Source of the DNA: Hyaloraphidium curvatum
Lineage: Eukaryota > Monoblepharomycota > Hyaloraphidiomycetes > Hyaloraphidiales > Hyaloraphidiaceae
Length of the DNA: 64,000 nt
NCBI GenBank assembly: GCA_025558095.1
Contig: JAIVFI010000014.1
Span: forward strand, 186,001-250,000
Direction: 5' to 3'
Shown here: one piece after another, positions 19,160 to 28,151 of the stretch
Position numbering within the stretch: position 1 is the stretch's first letter
Layout of the letters: every line of letters begins with the position of its first letter
Program-made: the position numbers and the translations under genes
Notes under the pieces: model-generated
What the model saw: only the letters and a program-made list of their open reading frames with translations
Databases searched by the model: none
Told to the model about the DNA's origin: nothing

Positions 19160-20145
19160 TCAAACCCGACGTACTACCTCGAGCCTATCCTCGACCCCCT
19201 CGAACGCCAACTTGTGATACCCGGACTGAAAATGCGTGTTCAGATTGCCCAGGAGGCCCTTAGCCTTGTGCTTTACCAGATGGCACCACGGGAACGAGCA
19301 TACCGCCACTTCGCCCTTGGTGGGGCTCCGGTACAGTTCGCCGGCGTACGTTCCGGCAATCTTCCATCGGAGGAAGGAGCCTGCCGGCACGGCATCAGGG
19401 ACCTTCTTCGTCACCCGTTCCGCCTTCAAGCCCCAGACCGGCGACGACTTCTTCATCTGGCACATTCAGTGACGATCAGCGCTTGTGGGGCGTACTCCCG
19501 TCGAGCCGTTCACCTGCGCAATCTGCTCCCGGGCCTCCCCGCGCTGCACCACATGCCCCTCGTCTTTACCTGAAGTTGCCGTTTGGGCCGTCTGGAAGGC
19601 GCTCCCTTGTTCAGTGGCGGCCTCGAAGTCGCCTAAGTGGTCCAGCTCCCAAGAGGGCGCATGAAGCGTGACTGACAGCACGGGGACTTCGTCGGCCGCC
19701 TCGAGCTCCTCCCTCGAGTCCGCCGCCGACTCGCCCTCGCCGACGGAAGGCGCACCCTTCGACGACATCGCCGGCAGGAAGACGCCGGAGGTCCGGGTTG
19801 CGGCCGCGGCCGCGATCGGGTCGTTGCCTCTGGCCCCGCCAGCCTCGCGCAGCTTGGCGGTCCCGCCGGCCTCGCGCAGCTCGGCGACGAGCCGACGGAG
19901 CACTCGGACCTCGACAACGACGTTCCCAGCCTCTTCGGCCAGCGGCAACATCCCGCGCATGGCGGCCAGACGCACCAGTTGCAGGAAGCAGTCGACCACG
20001 TCGTCCTCCTGGCGCGGCGCTGAGCTCCCGTTCGAGGACCACGCCGCTACGCTCTTACCTTGGTGCACAGCAGGACGTCGAAGGTCGGCAACCGAACCTC
20101 GAACCACGAACTCGGCGGGACGACGTTCGGCAGCTCCGCACTCAT
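19160..20145 (-). CDS. Antisense spliced gene inside the retrotransposon, BED-like zinc finger protein
   Basis: Three minus-strand exons: 20145-20059, 20008-19514 and 19456-19160. Introns are 50 nt (GTAAGA...GCCAG) and 57 nt (GTGAAC...GCCAG). All junctions are phase 0, giving 292 aa. The protein starts MSAELPNVVPPSSWFEV. It has a leucine-rich helical part (VVVEVRVLRRLVAELREAGG) with a nearly perfect short repeat, then an acidic middle. Exon 3 carries CSFPWCHLVKHK...LNTHFQSGYH, a C-x4-C...H-x5-H arrangement like a BED zinc finger, preceded by the aromatic FLRWKIAGTYAG. BED fingers bind DNA and are common in transposons. The gene reads towards the end of pol and lies downstream of an 11-bp repeat array it could share with the sense ORF. 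Antisense ORFs are known in some plant Ty3/gypsy lineages; homology to those is not claimed. Confidence 0.65.
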
Positions 20146-20301
20146 GACAGGCGCGGAGATCCCCCCAGCTCTTCTGGACCCTACGTCGCGATCCCCCGCG
20201 AGCGCTTTCGTCGACGCAATGGCGTACGGCCCTCGCTCGCGCCCCGTCCCCCGTGGCGGGGACTGGTGACCCGGTGTGCGGGCGAACTCGCGGTCGACTC
20301 G

Positions 20302-20444
20302 ACTCGCAGTTGACTCGCGGTTGACTCGCGGTTGGCTCGCGGTTGACTCGCAAGTGACTCGCGAGTCACTCGCGAGTCGCTCGCAAGTCACTCGCGAGCG
20401 ACTTGCGATGCACTCGCGAGTTGCCTGCGCTTCGCACCATATAA
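20302..20444. promoter_or_regulatory. Internal promoter-like array: eleven 11-bp repeats plus TATA box
   Basis: Eleven consecutive 11-mers related to ACTCGCGAGTG fill 20302-20422, followed 17 bp later by TATAA at 20440-20444. The unit, its length and the spacing to TATA match the LTR promoter (18 bp there). The sense ORF starts 70 bp after the TATA box, and the antisense gene starts 157 bp on the other side. A bidirectional promoter copied from, or co-evolving with, the LTR is inferred. Confidence 0.7.
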
Positions 20445-20513
20445 GCGGCGGACCACAGGAGGCCGCGGCCGCGGACTACGCACCCAACGTCGACCTCGCC
20501 GCTACCGTCTCCC

Positions 20514-21779
20514 ATGGCGACCCCCACGACTGCCGGCCACAACCTGCGGCCCCGCCGGCCGCATGTGGCCACGGCGCCGCCGCCGGCGACTGCGCCCGTC
20601 GCTGCGTTGCCTGGCGTCGTACCCCCGGACTATCGGTCGGCGCTTGCCTCCCTCTCGACCCGGCTGGACGACCTCCGGGCCGACCTCGACGTCAGACACT
20701 CCCAGACGACGGCCCACTTGCACAAGGTCGAGCAGGCCGCCTTCTCCGCGGTCATGCCCATCCGCGCAGCCCTCGACGCACTCCACCCGGTGCTCAACAC
20801 CCTCGTCAATGTCGGCAACCTGGAGCAGCACGCTCTTGACCGCGTAACGGCGACGCTCGAGCAGCAAGAGGCCCGCCTGGACGCCCAGATCCGCCAGCAG
20901 CGTGACGAGCTCCAGGTGGTCCTCAGTGGCCGCCACCGCGAACTTGAGTTCGCCGTCACCGCCTTGCGCCGGACCGACGACGCTCGTCTCGGTGCCATCG
21001 AGACGCAGCTCGACCGGCTTGCGTTGGTGCTCGAGGCTCAACGTCAGAACTTCAACGGCATTCTCCTGGTGGACGAAGCTACCATCGAGGAGTTGAGGGA
21101 GTTCGGCTCTTCCCTCGCCGGGCTGGTTGCTCAGACCGGGACCAACCTCGAAACCACCATCGAGACCGTCGTCGAGACCAATCTCGCCCGTCACAACAAT
21201 GGCCCCATGGCGGAGTTTGCGGCCGACCTCAAGAGCGTCCTGGCGGCCCATCTGCAGCGATTTGGGTCGGAGCAGCACAAGCAGCTCATGCTTTCAGCTC
21301 AAGACCACACCACGCTCCTCACGGCCGGCCTGAACGCGCAGCGCGAGCACTTCACCAAGACCGCCGACGAGCAACGGGCCCTCCTGCGTCGCTTCCTCGG
21401 CAATCAAGTGGCTCCCCTGGCGGGGCAAACGACGCCCGCCGTGGTCACCTCCACGCCGGTCGGCCGCGTCAAGGACGAGGACCTCGTCACCTCCGACGAT
21501 GAGGCTGGGGATATGCAACCTCCAGCTCCTCGCCCCGAGAGCGTGTCCAGCAGCGACGCCTCCTCCATCGTCTCGCAGGACGACGGCCTCTTGGCCGCCC
21601 TGTACGACGACATCCCGGCCGCTCCCTACAAGTCGACCATGCCCCCGGTCTACACCCCCTCGGCCGCGGACGGCTCAGCCGTGCATGCCGCCTTCGCTCT
21701 CGGCTTTACCCGCCGGCTCCGCGCCCCGCCGCCGAGCGACGACGAGGCGGACGCCGACGTCGACTTTGAGGACGCCTAA
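20514..21779 (+). CDS. Additional sense ORF of the retrotransposon: coiled-coil protein
   Basis: Uninterrupted 421-codon frame between pol and the 3' LTR, 70 bp after its own TATA box. The N-terminus is basic and Pro/Ala-rich. Residues about 35-330 are mostly long helices with heptad patterns (SLSTRLDDLRADLDVRHSQ, LEQQEARLDAQIRQQRDEL, IETQLDRLALVLEAQRQ). The last 80 residues are acidic and Ser/Pro-rich, ending DEADADVDFEDA. There is no signal peptide, transmembrane segment or cysteine pattern, so it is not an envelope glycoprotein. It could be a structural or nucleic-acid-packaging helper; the function is unknown. The conserved open frame in a young element suggests it is used. Confidence 0.8.
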   Translation: MATPTTAGHNLRPRRPHVATAPPPATAPVAALPGVVPPDYRSALASLSTRLDDLRADLDVRHSQTTAHLHKVEQAAFSAVMPIRAALDALHPVLNTLVNVGNLEQHALDRVTATLEQQEARLDAQIRQQRDELQVVLSGRHRELEFAVTALRRTDDARLGAIETQLDRLALVLEAQRQNFNGILLVDEATIEELREFGSSLAGLVAQTGTNLETTIETVVETNLARHNNGPMAEFAADLKSVLAAHLQRFGSEQHKQLMLSAQDHTTLLTAGLNAQREHFTKTADEQRALLRRFLGNQVAPLAGQTTPAVVTSTPVGRVKDEDLVTSDDEAGDMQPPAPRPESVSSSDASSIVSQDDGLLAALYDDIPAAPYKSTMPPVYTPSAADGSAVHAAFALGFTRRLRAPPPSDDEADADVDFEDA

Positions 21780-21910
21780 GCCACCCTTCGGCCCTACACT
21801 CTCCAACATCTGTTGTCTCCACCTCGGCCTTCAACATCTTCTACTGCAAGCATGACGTCACTCCGCGGAGGATCTTCGATTTCGTGGCGCCGAGGGCGGC
21901 GCCTTCTTTT

Positions 21911-21921
21911 GGGTGGGGGCG
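21911..21921 (+). other. Putative polypurine tract
   Basis: GGGTGGGGGCG lies immediately upstream of the 3' LTR, the position where plus-strand DNA synthesis is primed. It is short and imperfect. Confidence 0.45.
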
Positions 21922-22386
21922 TGCGAAGGTACAGGACGTCTGACATTCGGACAAGGGTATTTTCATTTTCGGTTCGGAGGCGTGGAGGCGTCGGTCCTCG
22001 CGATCGACTCGTGATCGACTCGCGATCGACTCGCGAGTGACTCGCGAGTCACTCGCGAGCGACTCGCAAGTGACTCGGCACAGCCACCCTCCTGGGATAT
22101 ATAAAGAGCGGGACATGTAACAGTACAATCTTGATCGCCAGTTGACTCTACGTGCTCTCCGTGTCGTTCGACCACCGTGCGGAACCCCGCCCGGCCGGAT
22201 CCTCGTTCTGAGAGCCCTTGGGACGCACCCCGGGAGACATCCCGTAACCTCTTTCCCCCGGCTACAGTCAAGTATCTTCAGCGCTGTTCGCTTATTCATA
22301 TTCAGGGCCTATCCGACCCGAAGAGCCGAGCGGGATTCGCGCGCCGGGTTAGAGCTTCAGGCCCGGTTCCGACCCGGACCGTCGCA
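21922..22386 (+). repeat. 3' LTR
   Basis: 465 bp, identical to the 5' LTR except for the loss of one 11-bp unit (seven units). TATA box at 22098-22105. Followed by GTTC, the target duplication. Confidence 0.95.
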
Positions 22387-23043
22387 GTTCGAGATGACGC
22401 ACCGGGCCAGGTTCTCGACCAAGTCGACGTCCTCCGCAATTCTCCGGCGAAGAGACCTGGACCAACTGATCAGCTTCATCAGCCCCAGGGCGTGGATCGT
22501 TGGGGGCCAGATCAAGCCTGGGAAAACGAGCACGTCAAAGCCGCGCAGAGTAGTGGAGAAGGCGTCGTTGGTGCACCCCACCAGCAAATCCCGAAGCTGG
22601 GGATACCTTCAGCGTAATCGGAGGTCCGCGTCCAGGTACGCCTCCATGCACCGCCGGCCGAGGCCCAAGACGCGGTGGAGCAGCTGACCGAGAACTCGCT
22701 GAGCCATGCCCGCCGGGGGACGCCCTCGCGGCGGGACCATCGGAGGAGTGAAAAAGTTTTCCAGCAGCTCCCGTTCGTCCACGCAGTGCTCTCGTCCCGG
22801 CTCCGACTCCTGTTCGTCGTCCACCAAGCCCCCGAGAAGGACGAGGGCAGCCTCCAGCGACGAAGCAGCCTCCTTTGAGGTATCAAAGGCTTCCAAGGTC
22901 GTGGGGTCGCTGGGAGGGATCGTTTGGTCCTTCCGTCGAGCACGGAGGAACTTGAGGACCTCATCCAAGGCTTCATTCCCAGCAGTGTGCTGGCGCTCGA
23001 TCTCGGCAAGGAAGCCGGCCTCGTCGAAGGCGCTCCAGGACAT
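22387..23043 (-). pseudogene. 5' part of minus-strand gene split by the retrotransposon
   Basis: From the ATG at 23043 a minus-strand frame encodes MSWSAFDEAGFLAEIERQH, then a helical acidic segment (LDEVLKFLRARRKD, SLEAALVLLGGLVDDEQ, ELLENFFTPP) and MAQRVLGQLLHRVLGLG. A TGA at 22611-22609 interrupts it after ADLRLR. The same frame continues protein-like (RYPQLRDLLVGCTNDAF, GFDVLVFPGLIW, LVENLARCVISN) right up to the retrotransposon edge. The stop, the frame changes on the other side and the 10.6-kb insertion together indicate a dead gene. No family recognised. Confidence 0.6.
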
Positions 23044-23286
23044 GGTTGCGGCGAGAATGGAGCACGCGCCGGAATCACGGAGGACGCTGAAAGCACGTCT
23101 GGAGATGCGGCGGTGCGGTTTTCGGGAACAGCAGTACGAGCCGGAAGCTCTCCGCGACTGCTCCCCGCCATCACGGACGACGGGATGGATGATCTGATTG
23201 CCTGCAATCAATTGTCTTCCGAGCGATGCTCGCGACAGCATTTCTTCCCGTGCTTCCTTCACAGAGCAGACCAGAGATCGCCGCCC

Positions 23287-24116
23287 TCAGTTTCCGGTAA
23301 CTTCGCCAAGAGCCACTTTGCGAGCCAAGGCCTGTCTCACTTCGTGATCAACAATCGCATCTACAAGCGACAGTCGGACCGAACCCACTTCAAGGACCAG
23401 CCCCGAGACGACGTGTTTGGCGGCGATCGCGTGCTTCCTGACGTTGGCGACGGTGGTGCAGACCGTGGAGCACATGAAACACTTGAGGTGCCCCTCAGCC
23501 CCGCAAAAGTCGTGTGTCTTGCTGTTCTCCTTCTTCTTAAAGTGAAAGTTGCACACAGAGCACCGGGCCCCGCCCCCGGGGAGCTCGCGGACCACGTTGC
23601 GCATGTTGTCACAGACGCCCTTGTAGTGCCGGGTCTCCATTTTGATCACGGTGTCCTGCCCGTCTTTGTCGGCCGCGAGCTCGACGGCGACCTTGATGCG
23701 CCCCTTGCCCTGGTCATCCTTGTAAACCAGGGCCGTGCGGGGCGTGCAGACCGCCCTCTCTACGTCCTGACTCAGGCAGATCGTCCTGGCCATAGTTTTG
23801 CTCGTGGTGTTGTCGGTGTTGGCCGCTGATGTCCGTCGTCAGGGCCTGAGTCGAACGCTCGCCGCGATCGGGGGGCATGAACGCACCCGTAACCTTGGAG
23901 CGCCCTTTCCCGGCCTTCCTCAGCCCGGCAATCATCCCTCCGCGCTCGGCCTTGCTGCTACGAAAAGGTTGGGTCTCGACGCGGGTACAGCCGGACTTCG
24001 CGCGGGTCCCTGCCGGCATCGGCCGCGGTGAGCTTCTGGCCGGGCCAAAGACGGGGCAGACCGCCCCTACCGTTGCGCGCCTTACTGGCAGCTGCCTTGG
24101 TAGTTTTCCTGGCCAT
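23287..24116 (-). CDS. Paired zinc-finger protein, paralogue A
   Basis: Three exons: 24116-24071, 24009-23887 and 23825-23287. Both introns are 61 nt, both in phase 1; 235 aa. The N-terminus is short and very basic (MARKTTKAAASKARNG, AGLRKAGKGRSKVT), like a nuclear localisation or nucleic-acid-binding tail. The centre has CSVCNFHFKKKENSKTHDFC followed by HLKCFMCSTVCTTVANVRKH. This suggests a finger of the C-x2-C...H-x2-C type fused to a C-x2-C...H finger. A gene at 27082-27915 shares this layout, the same 46-nt first exon and the same intron phases, so the two are head-to-head duplicates. No known family recognised; DNA or RNA binding is inferred from the zinc-finger pattern and basic tail. 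Confidence 0.8.
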
Positions 24117-25606
24117 TCTCGCGGTTTCTTGGATGGGTTGGTGGGGTCGATTTTTCCTAGTTGCGGATCCGGTTAGCATCAAGCCAGTAGGGGCTCGCCG
24201 CTGCCTCCACGACCCGCGCGATGTGCCAGTCCTGCGGCCATGATCCCGTGGCCACAGCGGCCCCTAGTTGCGCGCAACGGGTTCTGGCCGCCGGCGGCGG
24301 CGCTCCGGCCCGCATGGGGCCGCGGCGCGCGGGCGGGAACGCGGTCCGCCGCGGGCACGAAACTCACGAATGCGCCCGTCGAACGGCTTGCGCGCCCGGC
24401 AACGCGTTGCGGGTGACCTTGGGAGGGTCGCCTTGTGAGTGGATGGGCGAGGCTGCTGGCGGAAGAGGGGGCGCGGCCAGGCGTAGTTGCGGGATGGCTG
24501 CCTTGCCGGCACCGCCAGCACCAGCCCACACATGTCTCGCTTGTACCCGGATCCCACCCAACTGAACGCTCCCGAGCCGATCTGGAAGCATACAGCCGAT
24601 ACCGAATAGGTCCTCCTTTGCCCTTTGACCGCGATTCGCATGGGATTCGGGGCCCCTTCTCCCCCGACGACCACGGCAAGTCGCTCGCATCCGATGGCCG
24701 GATCACGCCTCCATCGAGCCACAAATCTCGTGCCGCATAGAGGAGAGCTCTTTTATGCGTTTGATGGTGCCCAATGCAGCCGCAAAGGTCCCGGCATCCG
24801 CGCGCAGCGCGCTCTTCTACCATAGATCATCCCAAGGAATTTCGGAGAATGGTCGACGCGGCGAGGTCTCTTTTGGCTGTTCCGCACCCGGTCGTGATCA
24901 GCCGAAGGATTCCGATACCGATGGGCTCCGTCACAGTTGCTCCAATCCGACGGCCTCGGCCGCAGAACGAATGCTTGTATTCGTTTGCCAGCGCAGTACT
25001 CTCCACAAGCGGAAAGATCAATCAGTCTGCATCATGGTGCAGGGACACTCACACGCGGTGATGAAATGCCAGGCGACCGACATCGATGATGCTGTCGGTC
25101 GCCCGTCGTCGGGCCGGACTGCGCTTTACCGTCTCCTTATCCTGCATCTCCCACCAAGGCTTGCAGCTTCGAAAATGAAAAACACTGAACTCTCTGCAAT
25201 CCATAAGAACTCGAAGCATAGATGACGAAGACCATCGTGATCGCTGTCTTCGACCAAGGTGCGGGTGAGAGGGTTCACTTGAGACGAGGGTCCGCGGAAA
25301 CCGATACCAGGATCCGTCCCCCATCCGTCTATCCGCAGTCGCCGCGCGGGGCGCAGCCGCGCAAAACGGCTTTGGAAATGAGAGAGACACCACCTCACAG
25401 AAACACTCTATCGTCCCATTTCGCTGCCCGCCAACGCGTTGGTGCGGGAGAGTTTGATCCGCCGCCGCCCGCGTCTCGGCCGCTACCCGGATCCGAGTTG
25501 ACGGCCAAACCCAGACGCTTGTCCAACGGCCTCATCTCGGAATCCCGGTGCTTGCTCGGCTACGCGGGAGCAATGCCGGGACGCTCTGACGTCGTGGTTT
25601 GTACTG
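24117..25606. other. Intergenic region
   Basis: About 1.5 kb. Open frames on both strands lack protein-like composition. No repeats shared with the retrotransposon, no RNA gene recognised. It should contain the promoter of zinc-finger paralogue A. Confidence 0.35.
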
Positions 25607-26179
25607 ATGACGCGGTGCATGTTCGGCCCCGTCTGGATCGAGGACCCGCACCACCCGGTCATCCAAGCGCTCAGACAGCAGGACCGAGCGCTCGTCCTCG
25701 AGGTTGAGACGGAGGGCCAGCTGGCTCAGGCGGTCGCGTTCCTCGGAAAGGCGAAGCGGGACGAGCTCGGCGCCGAGGGCAGCGCGAACCCCGGCGCCGG
25801 GAGGGGCGCCGCCAAGCCCGTCCTGAAGGCGCTGTCGGCCGCCATGGAACTGATCGGATCGAGGCTCGACAAGGTCAAGGACTTCCGCGACCAAGCCGAG
25901 GCGGCGTGCAAGCTCATCCGCCGCGCGGCCGGGGGCGGGGAGCCGACCGAGCTCGAGCTCGGGCTCGCTGCGCTGCCCGCCGTCGTCGACAGGATCACGG
26001 CCGGCATGCCGCCCTCCACCGATCCGTGGCACGCGTTCGCGGTGAAGCACTTCGGTCCGATCGTGCTGGGAGAGCTCGAAACGGCGAAGGAGCGCAAGGA
26101 ATGGAGGTTGGACGATGCGACGGAGAGAGGTTGGGGCAGGGTGCGAGAGAAGCTTGCAGGGATGGGGCACATGGTCTGA
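25607..26179 (+). CDS. Hypothetical protein, 190 aa
   Basis: Single-exon frame. The first ATG is 25607; a second in-frame ATG (MFGPVWIEDPHHPV) at 25619 may be the true start. The sequence is protein-like: VIQALRQQDRALVLEVETEG, a Gly/Ala-rich spacer, then helices (VLKALSAAMELIGSRLDKVK, FRDQAEAACKLIRRA) and HAFAVKHFGPIVLGELETA. There is no signal peptide, membrane segment or cysteine motif. I do not recognise it. It lies between the two head-to-head zinc-finger paralogues and could be part of the same small cluster. Confidence 0.5.
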   Translation: MTRCMFGPVWIEDPHHPVIQALRQQDRALVLEVETEGQLAQAVAFLGKAKRDELGAEGSANPGAGRGAAKPVLKALSAAMELIGSRLDKVKDFRDQAEAACKLIRRAAGGGEPTELELGLAALPAVVDRITAGMPPSTDPWHAFAVKHFGPIVLGELETAKERKEWRLDDATERGWGRVREKLAGMGHMV

Positions 26180-27081
26180 GTGGAGATGTCGAACTGGCTT
26201 GAGGTGGTGGCTTTGAAGCAAGGCACCTGATTCTACCGAGTTAAACCCGATACGATGATACGACTTTGGGAAGATACATGTTGTACATTGATACCGAGTA
26301 GAACGAACAACGGCTTCGGAAGCGGCCCAGACTGAGTGACTGGCGCCCGCGATCCGAGGAGTCAAGCTGGGAGCACCAATTCCAAGGGAGAAGCACCCCA
26401 TCGTGACGGCAGATTGACGTAATGGATTGTGGAGCAGTTTGGCTCCGAATCAGGCCCGAATCTTTGTGTGTGAAATAGCTGGTGGTGCGTCCCGTTTCGG
26501 CAAGGCATGCAGGGCGGACGGCATGGCCTCCGAAACCACAAGGTGAACCAAAATCTGCTGTCCGCCCCACACCTCGCACGGTACGTCCATCTCCCCTGCA
26601 CGCGCACCGACGCGTTGGCGCGACGGTCCTCTGATGAGCCTTGGGCCTCCGAAACGCGCGCCGCCGGCAGATGCCCGGCGCCCGCCCGCCCACCCCGGCC
26701 ATGTCGCTCACGCGTTCCCGCCCTTCGCCGCAGCGGATCCCGCCCGACGTTCCCCACGCGCCGAAAACCGACCTAGGACGGCCTGCCGGCGCGGTCCCAA
26801 GCCCGCCGCTCGCTCCTGCGCAAGGTTGCCGCCCACCCCCCGGAGCTGCCAAGAAATCAGCGCGCCAAGGCGCCGTCGCCGACGCTATCCCAGCGGACAC
26901 CGCTGATCTCTGAGTAAGTAGCACATTCGGCGCCTACCCGGCGCACCCGCGATGCCGCACACGTCGTTTTCGCGTCTGGGCAGCGGTCGCGTCGCGCGCG
27001 CTCCGCGTTGGAGCACCTTGTTGGATGGCTGACAGCGACTCCCTCACCCCAAGAAGTTCGACCCCCACTCGCGTTCGCAAA
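26180..27081. other. Intergenic region
   Basis: About 900 bases before zinc-finger paralogue B. Several overlapping frames exist, but none has convincing protein character. No repeat or RNA gene noticed. Confidence 0.35.
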
Positions 27082-27915
27082 ATGCCCAGGAAGGCCAACA
27101 AGAAAATAACCGCGAAAGCCAAGAAGGGTAAGTGCATTGCGGCGCGAGGACGGAGGTGAAAAGAAGGCGTGACGCCTTCTGTACTAGGCGCCGGCTCCGC
27201 CCGCGCGAAGCCCCTCCGCGCCAAGACCAAGGGAGTCCAGAAGCGCCCCGGATCGCCCTCCAAGATCGTCAAGAAGCTACCCAAGATGCGCAGGGCCGGA
27301 GGGCGACGTGGAAGGGCGATTCCCGACCAGCATGTCCCCGGTAAGCGCGGACAGTCCAAGCCAGGTCCGACGCCCTTTGCTCACTTCCACACTCGCACGC
27401 CAGCGAACGCAATCAACAAGACCAACGCCAGGAAAAGGTGCTTCGAAATGGAAGAGAACTTCCGCGCGGAGAACCCCGGGATGTGGCCCGAGCCCGTCAA
27501 GTGCGAGCCTTGGGACTATGTCGCGACCATGCAGGGCGGCGCGGTGCAGGTCAAGCCGGTCCTGCACCCCCAAGGCACCAAGGTGGCGGTTTCCAAGACG
27601 TTCCACGTCAAGCACGTCGACATCTGCCCCAACAAGCGGCGCTACGCGCTGATCTACGCGCTCGGCGGCGTGGCCTGCGTCGCCTGCCAGAGGTTCTTCC
27701 CCAAGGTGCACAACGGCGAAAGCCACGCATTCTGCTCATCGCAGAAACACATCGCCTGCTTCGTGTGCAAGGAGAAATTCAACACCCTGGCTGGGTTCCA
27801 GAGGCACTCGGACAAGGGCACGTGCATCGCCGAAGATCACGGCTACGAGGTCGAGGAAGGTGGGCGGTACGCCGGTATCGAAAGTGCCGAGCTCATGGGC
27901 GATTTGCTCCTCTAG
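27082..27915 (+). CDS. Paired zinc-finger protein, paralogue B
   Basis: Three exons: 27082-27127, 27188-27340 and 27404-27915 (introns 60 and 63 nt, both phase 1), 236 aa. The N-terminus is basic (MPRKANKKITAKAKKG, KIVKKLPKMRRAGGRRGRA). The middle (WDYVATMQGG, KTFHVKHVDICP) precedes CVACQRFFPKVHNGESHAFC and HIACFVCKEKFNTLAGFQRH, which align with the two fingers of paralogue A. Exon 1 has the same length and both splice phases are identical, showing common descent. Sequence outside the fingers has diverged strongly. The C-terminus is short and acidic. A nuclear nucleic-acid-binding role is inferred. Confidence 0.83.
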
Positions 27916-28151
27916 TGTGACTGCAACCACGGAGGAGAAACAGACGAGCTTGTATTGGATGCCGGAACCGCGGCGGCGGGAGTAACATGGCGAAGATGGG
28001 AATGCCACTCACTGTAAATATTCAAATTGAGCTGTTTATCTCTTGATTTGCAGCCTTCTGCTCCAAGAACGGCGGGATCGGGAGGCGTCGAGTAGTGTTG
28101 GCCGGTGTCGCGGGGCCGCGGTCTCACCTGCGCGACGAACCGTTTCCGAAC

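Larger units (their letters stand above)
11743..22386 (+). mobile_element. Full-length chromodomain Ty3/gypsy LTR retrotransposon with extra sense and antisense genes
   Basis: The element is 10,644 bp. It has two LTRs that begin TG and end CA (476 and 465 bp). Read base by base they differ only by one 11-bp unit of an internal array, so the insertion looks recent. The flanks read GTTC on both sides (11739-11742 and 22387-22390), a 4-bp target duplication; these elements usually make 5 bp. Order: LTR, primer-binding site, gag, -1 frameshift site, pol (protease, reverse transcriptase, RNase H, integrase, chromodomain), then about 2.8 kb with an antisense spliced gene and a sense ORF, a purine-rich tract and the 3' LTR. 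All essential enzyme motifs are intact and the main frames are unbroken, so it may be autonomous. It sits inside a decayed minus-strand host gene. Confidence 0.95.

Noticed and set aside
20514-21779. Accessory ORF as an envelope gene
   Set aside because: No signal peptide, membrane segment, cysteine pattern or glycosylation clusters; mostly soluble coiled coil.
24179-24823. Minus-strand frame of 214 codons upstream of zinc-finger paralogue A
   Set aside because: No protein-like composition and overlapping equally long frames on both strands; treated as intergenic.
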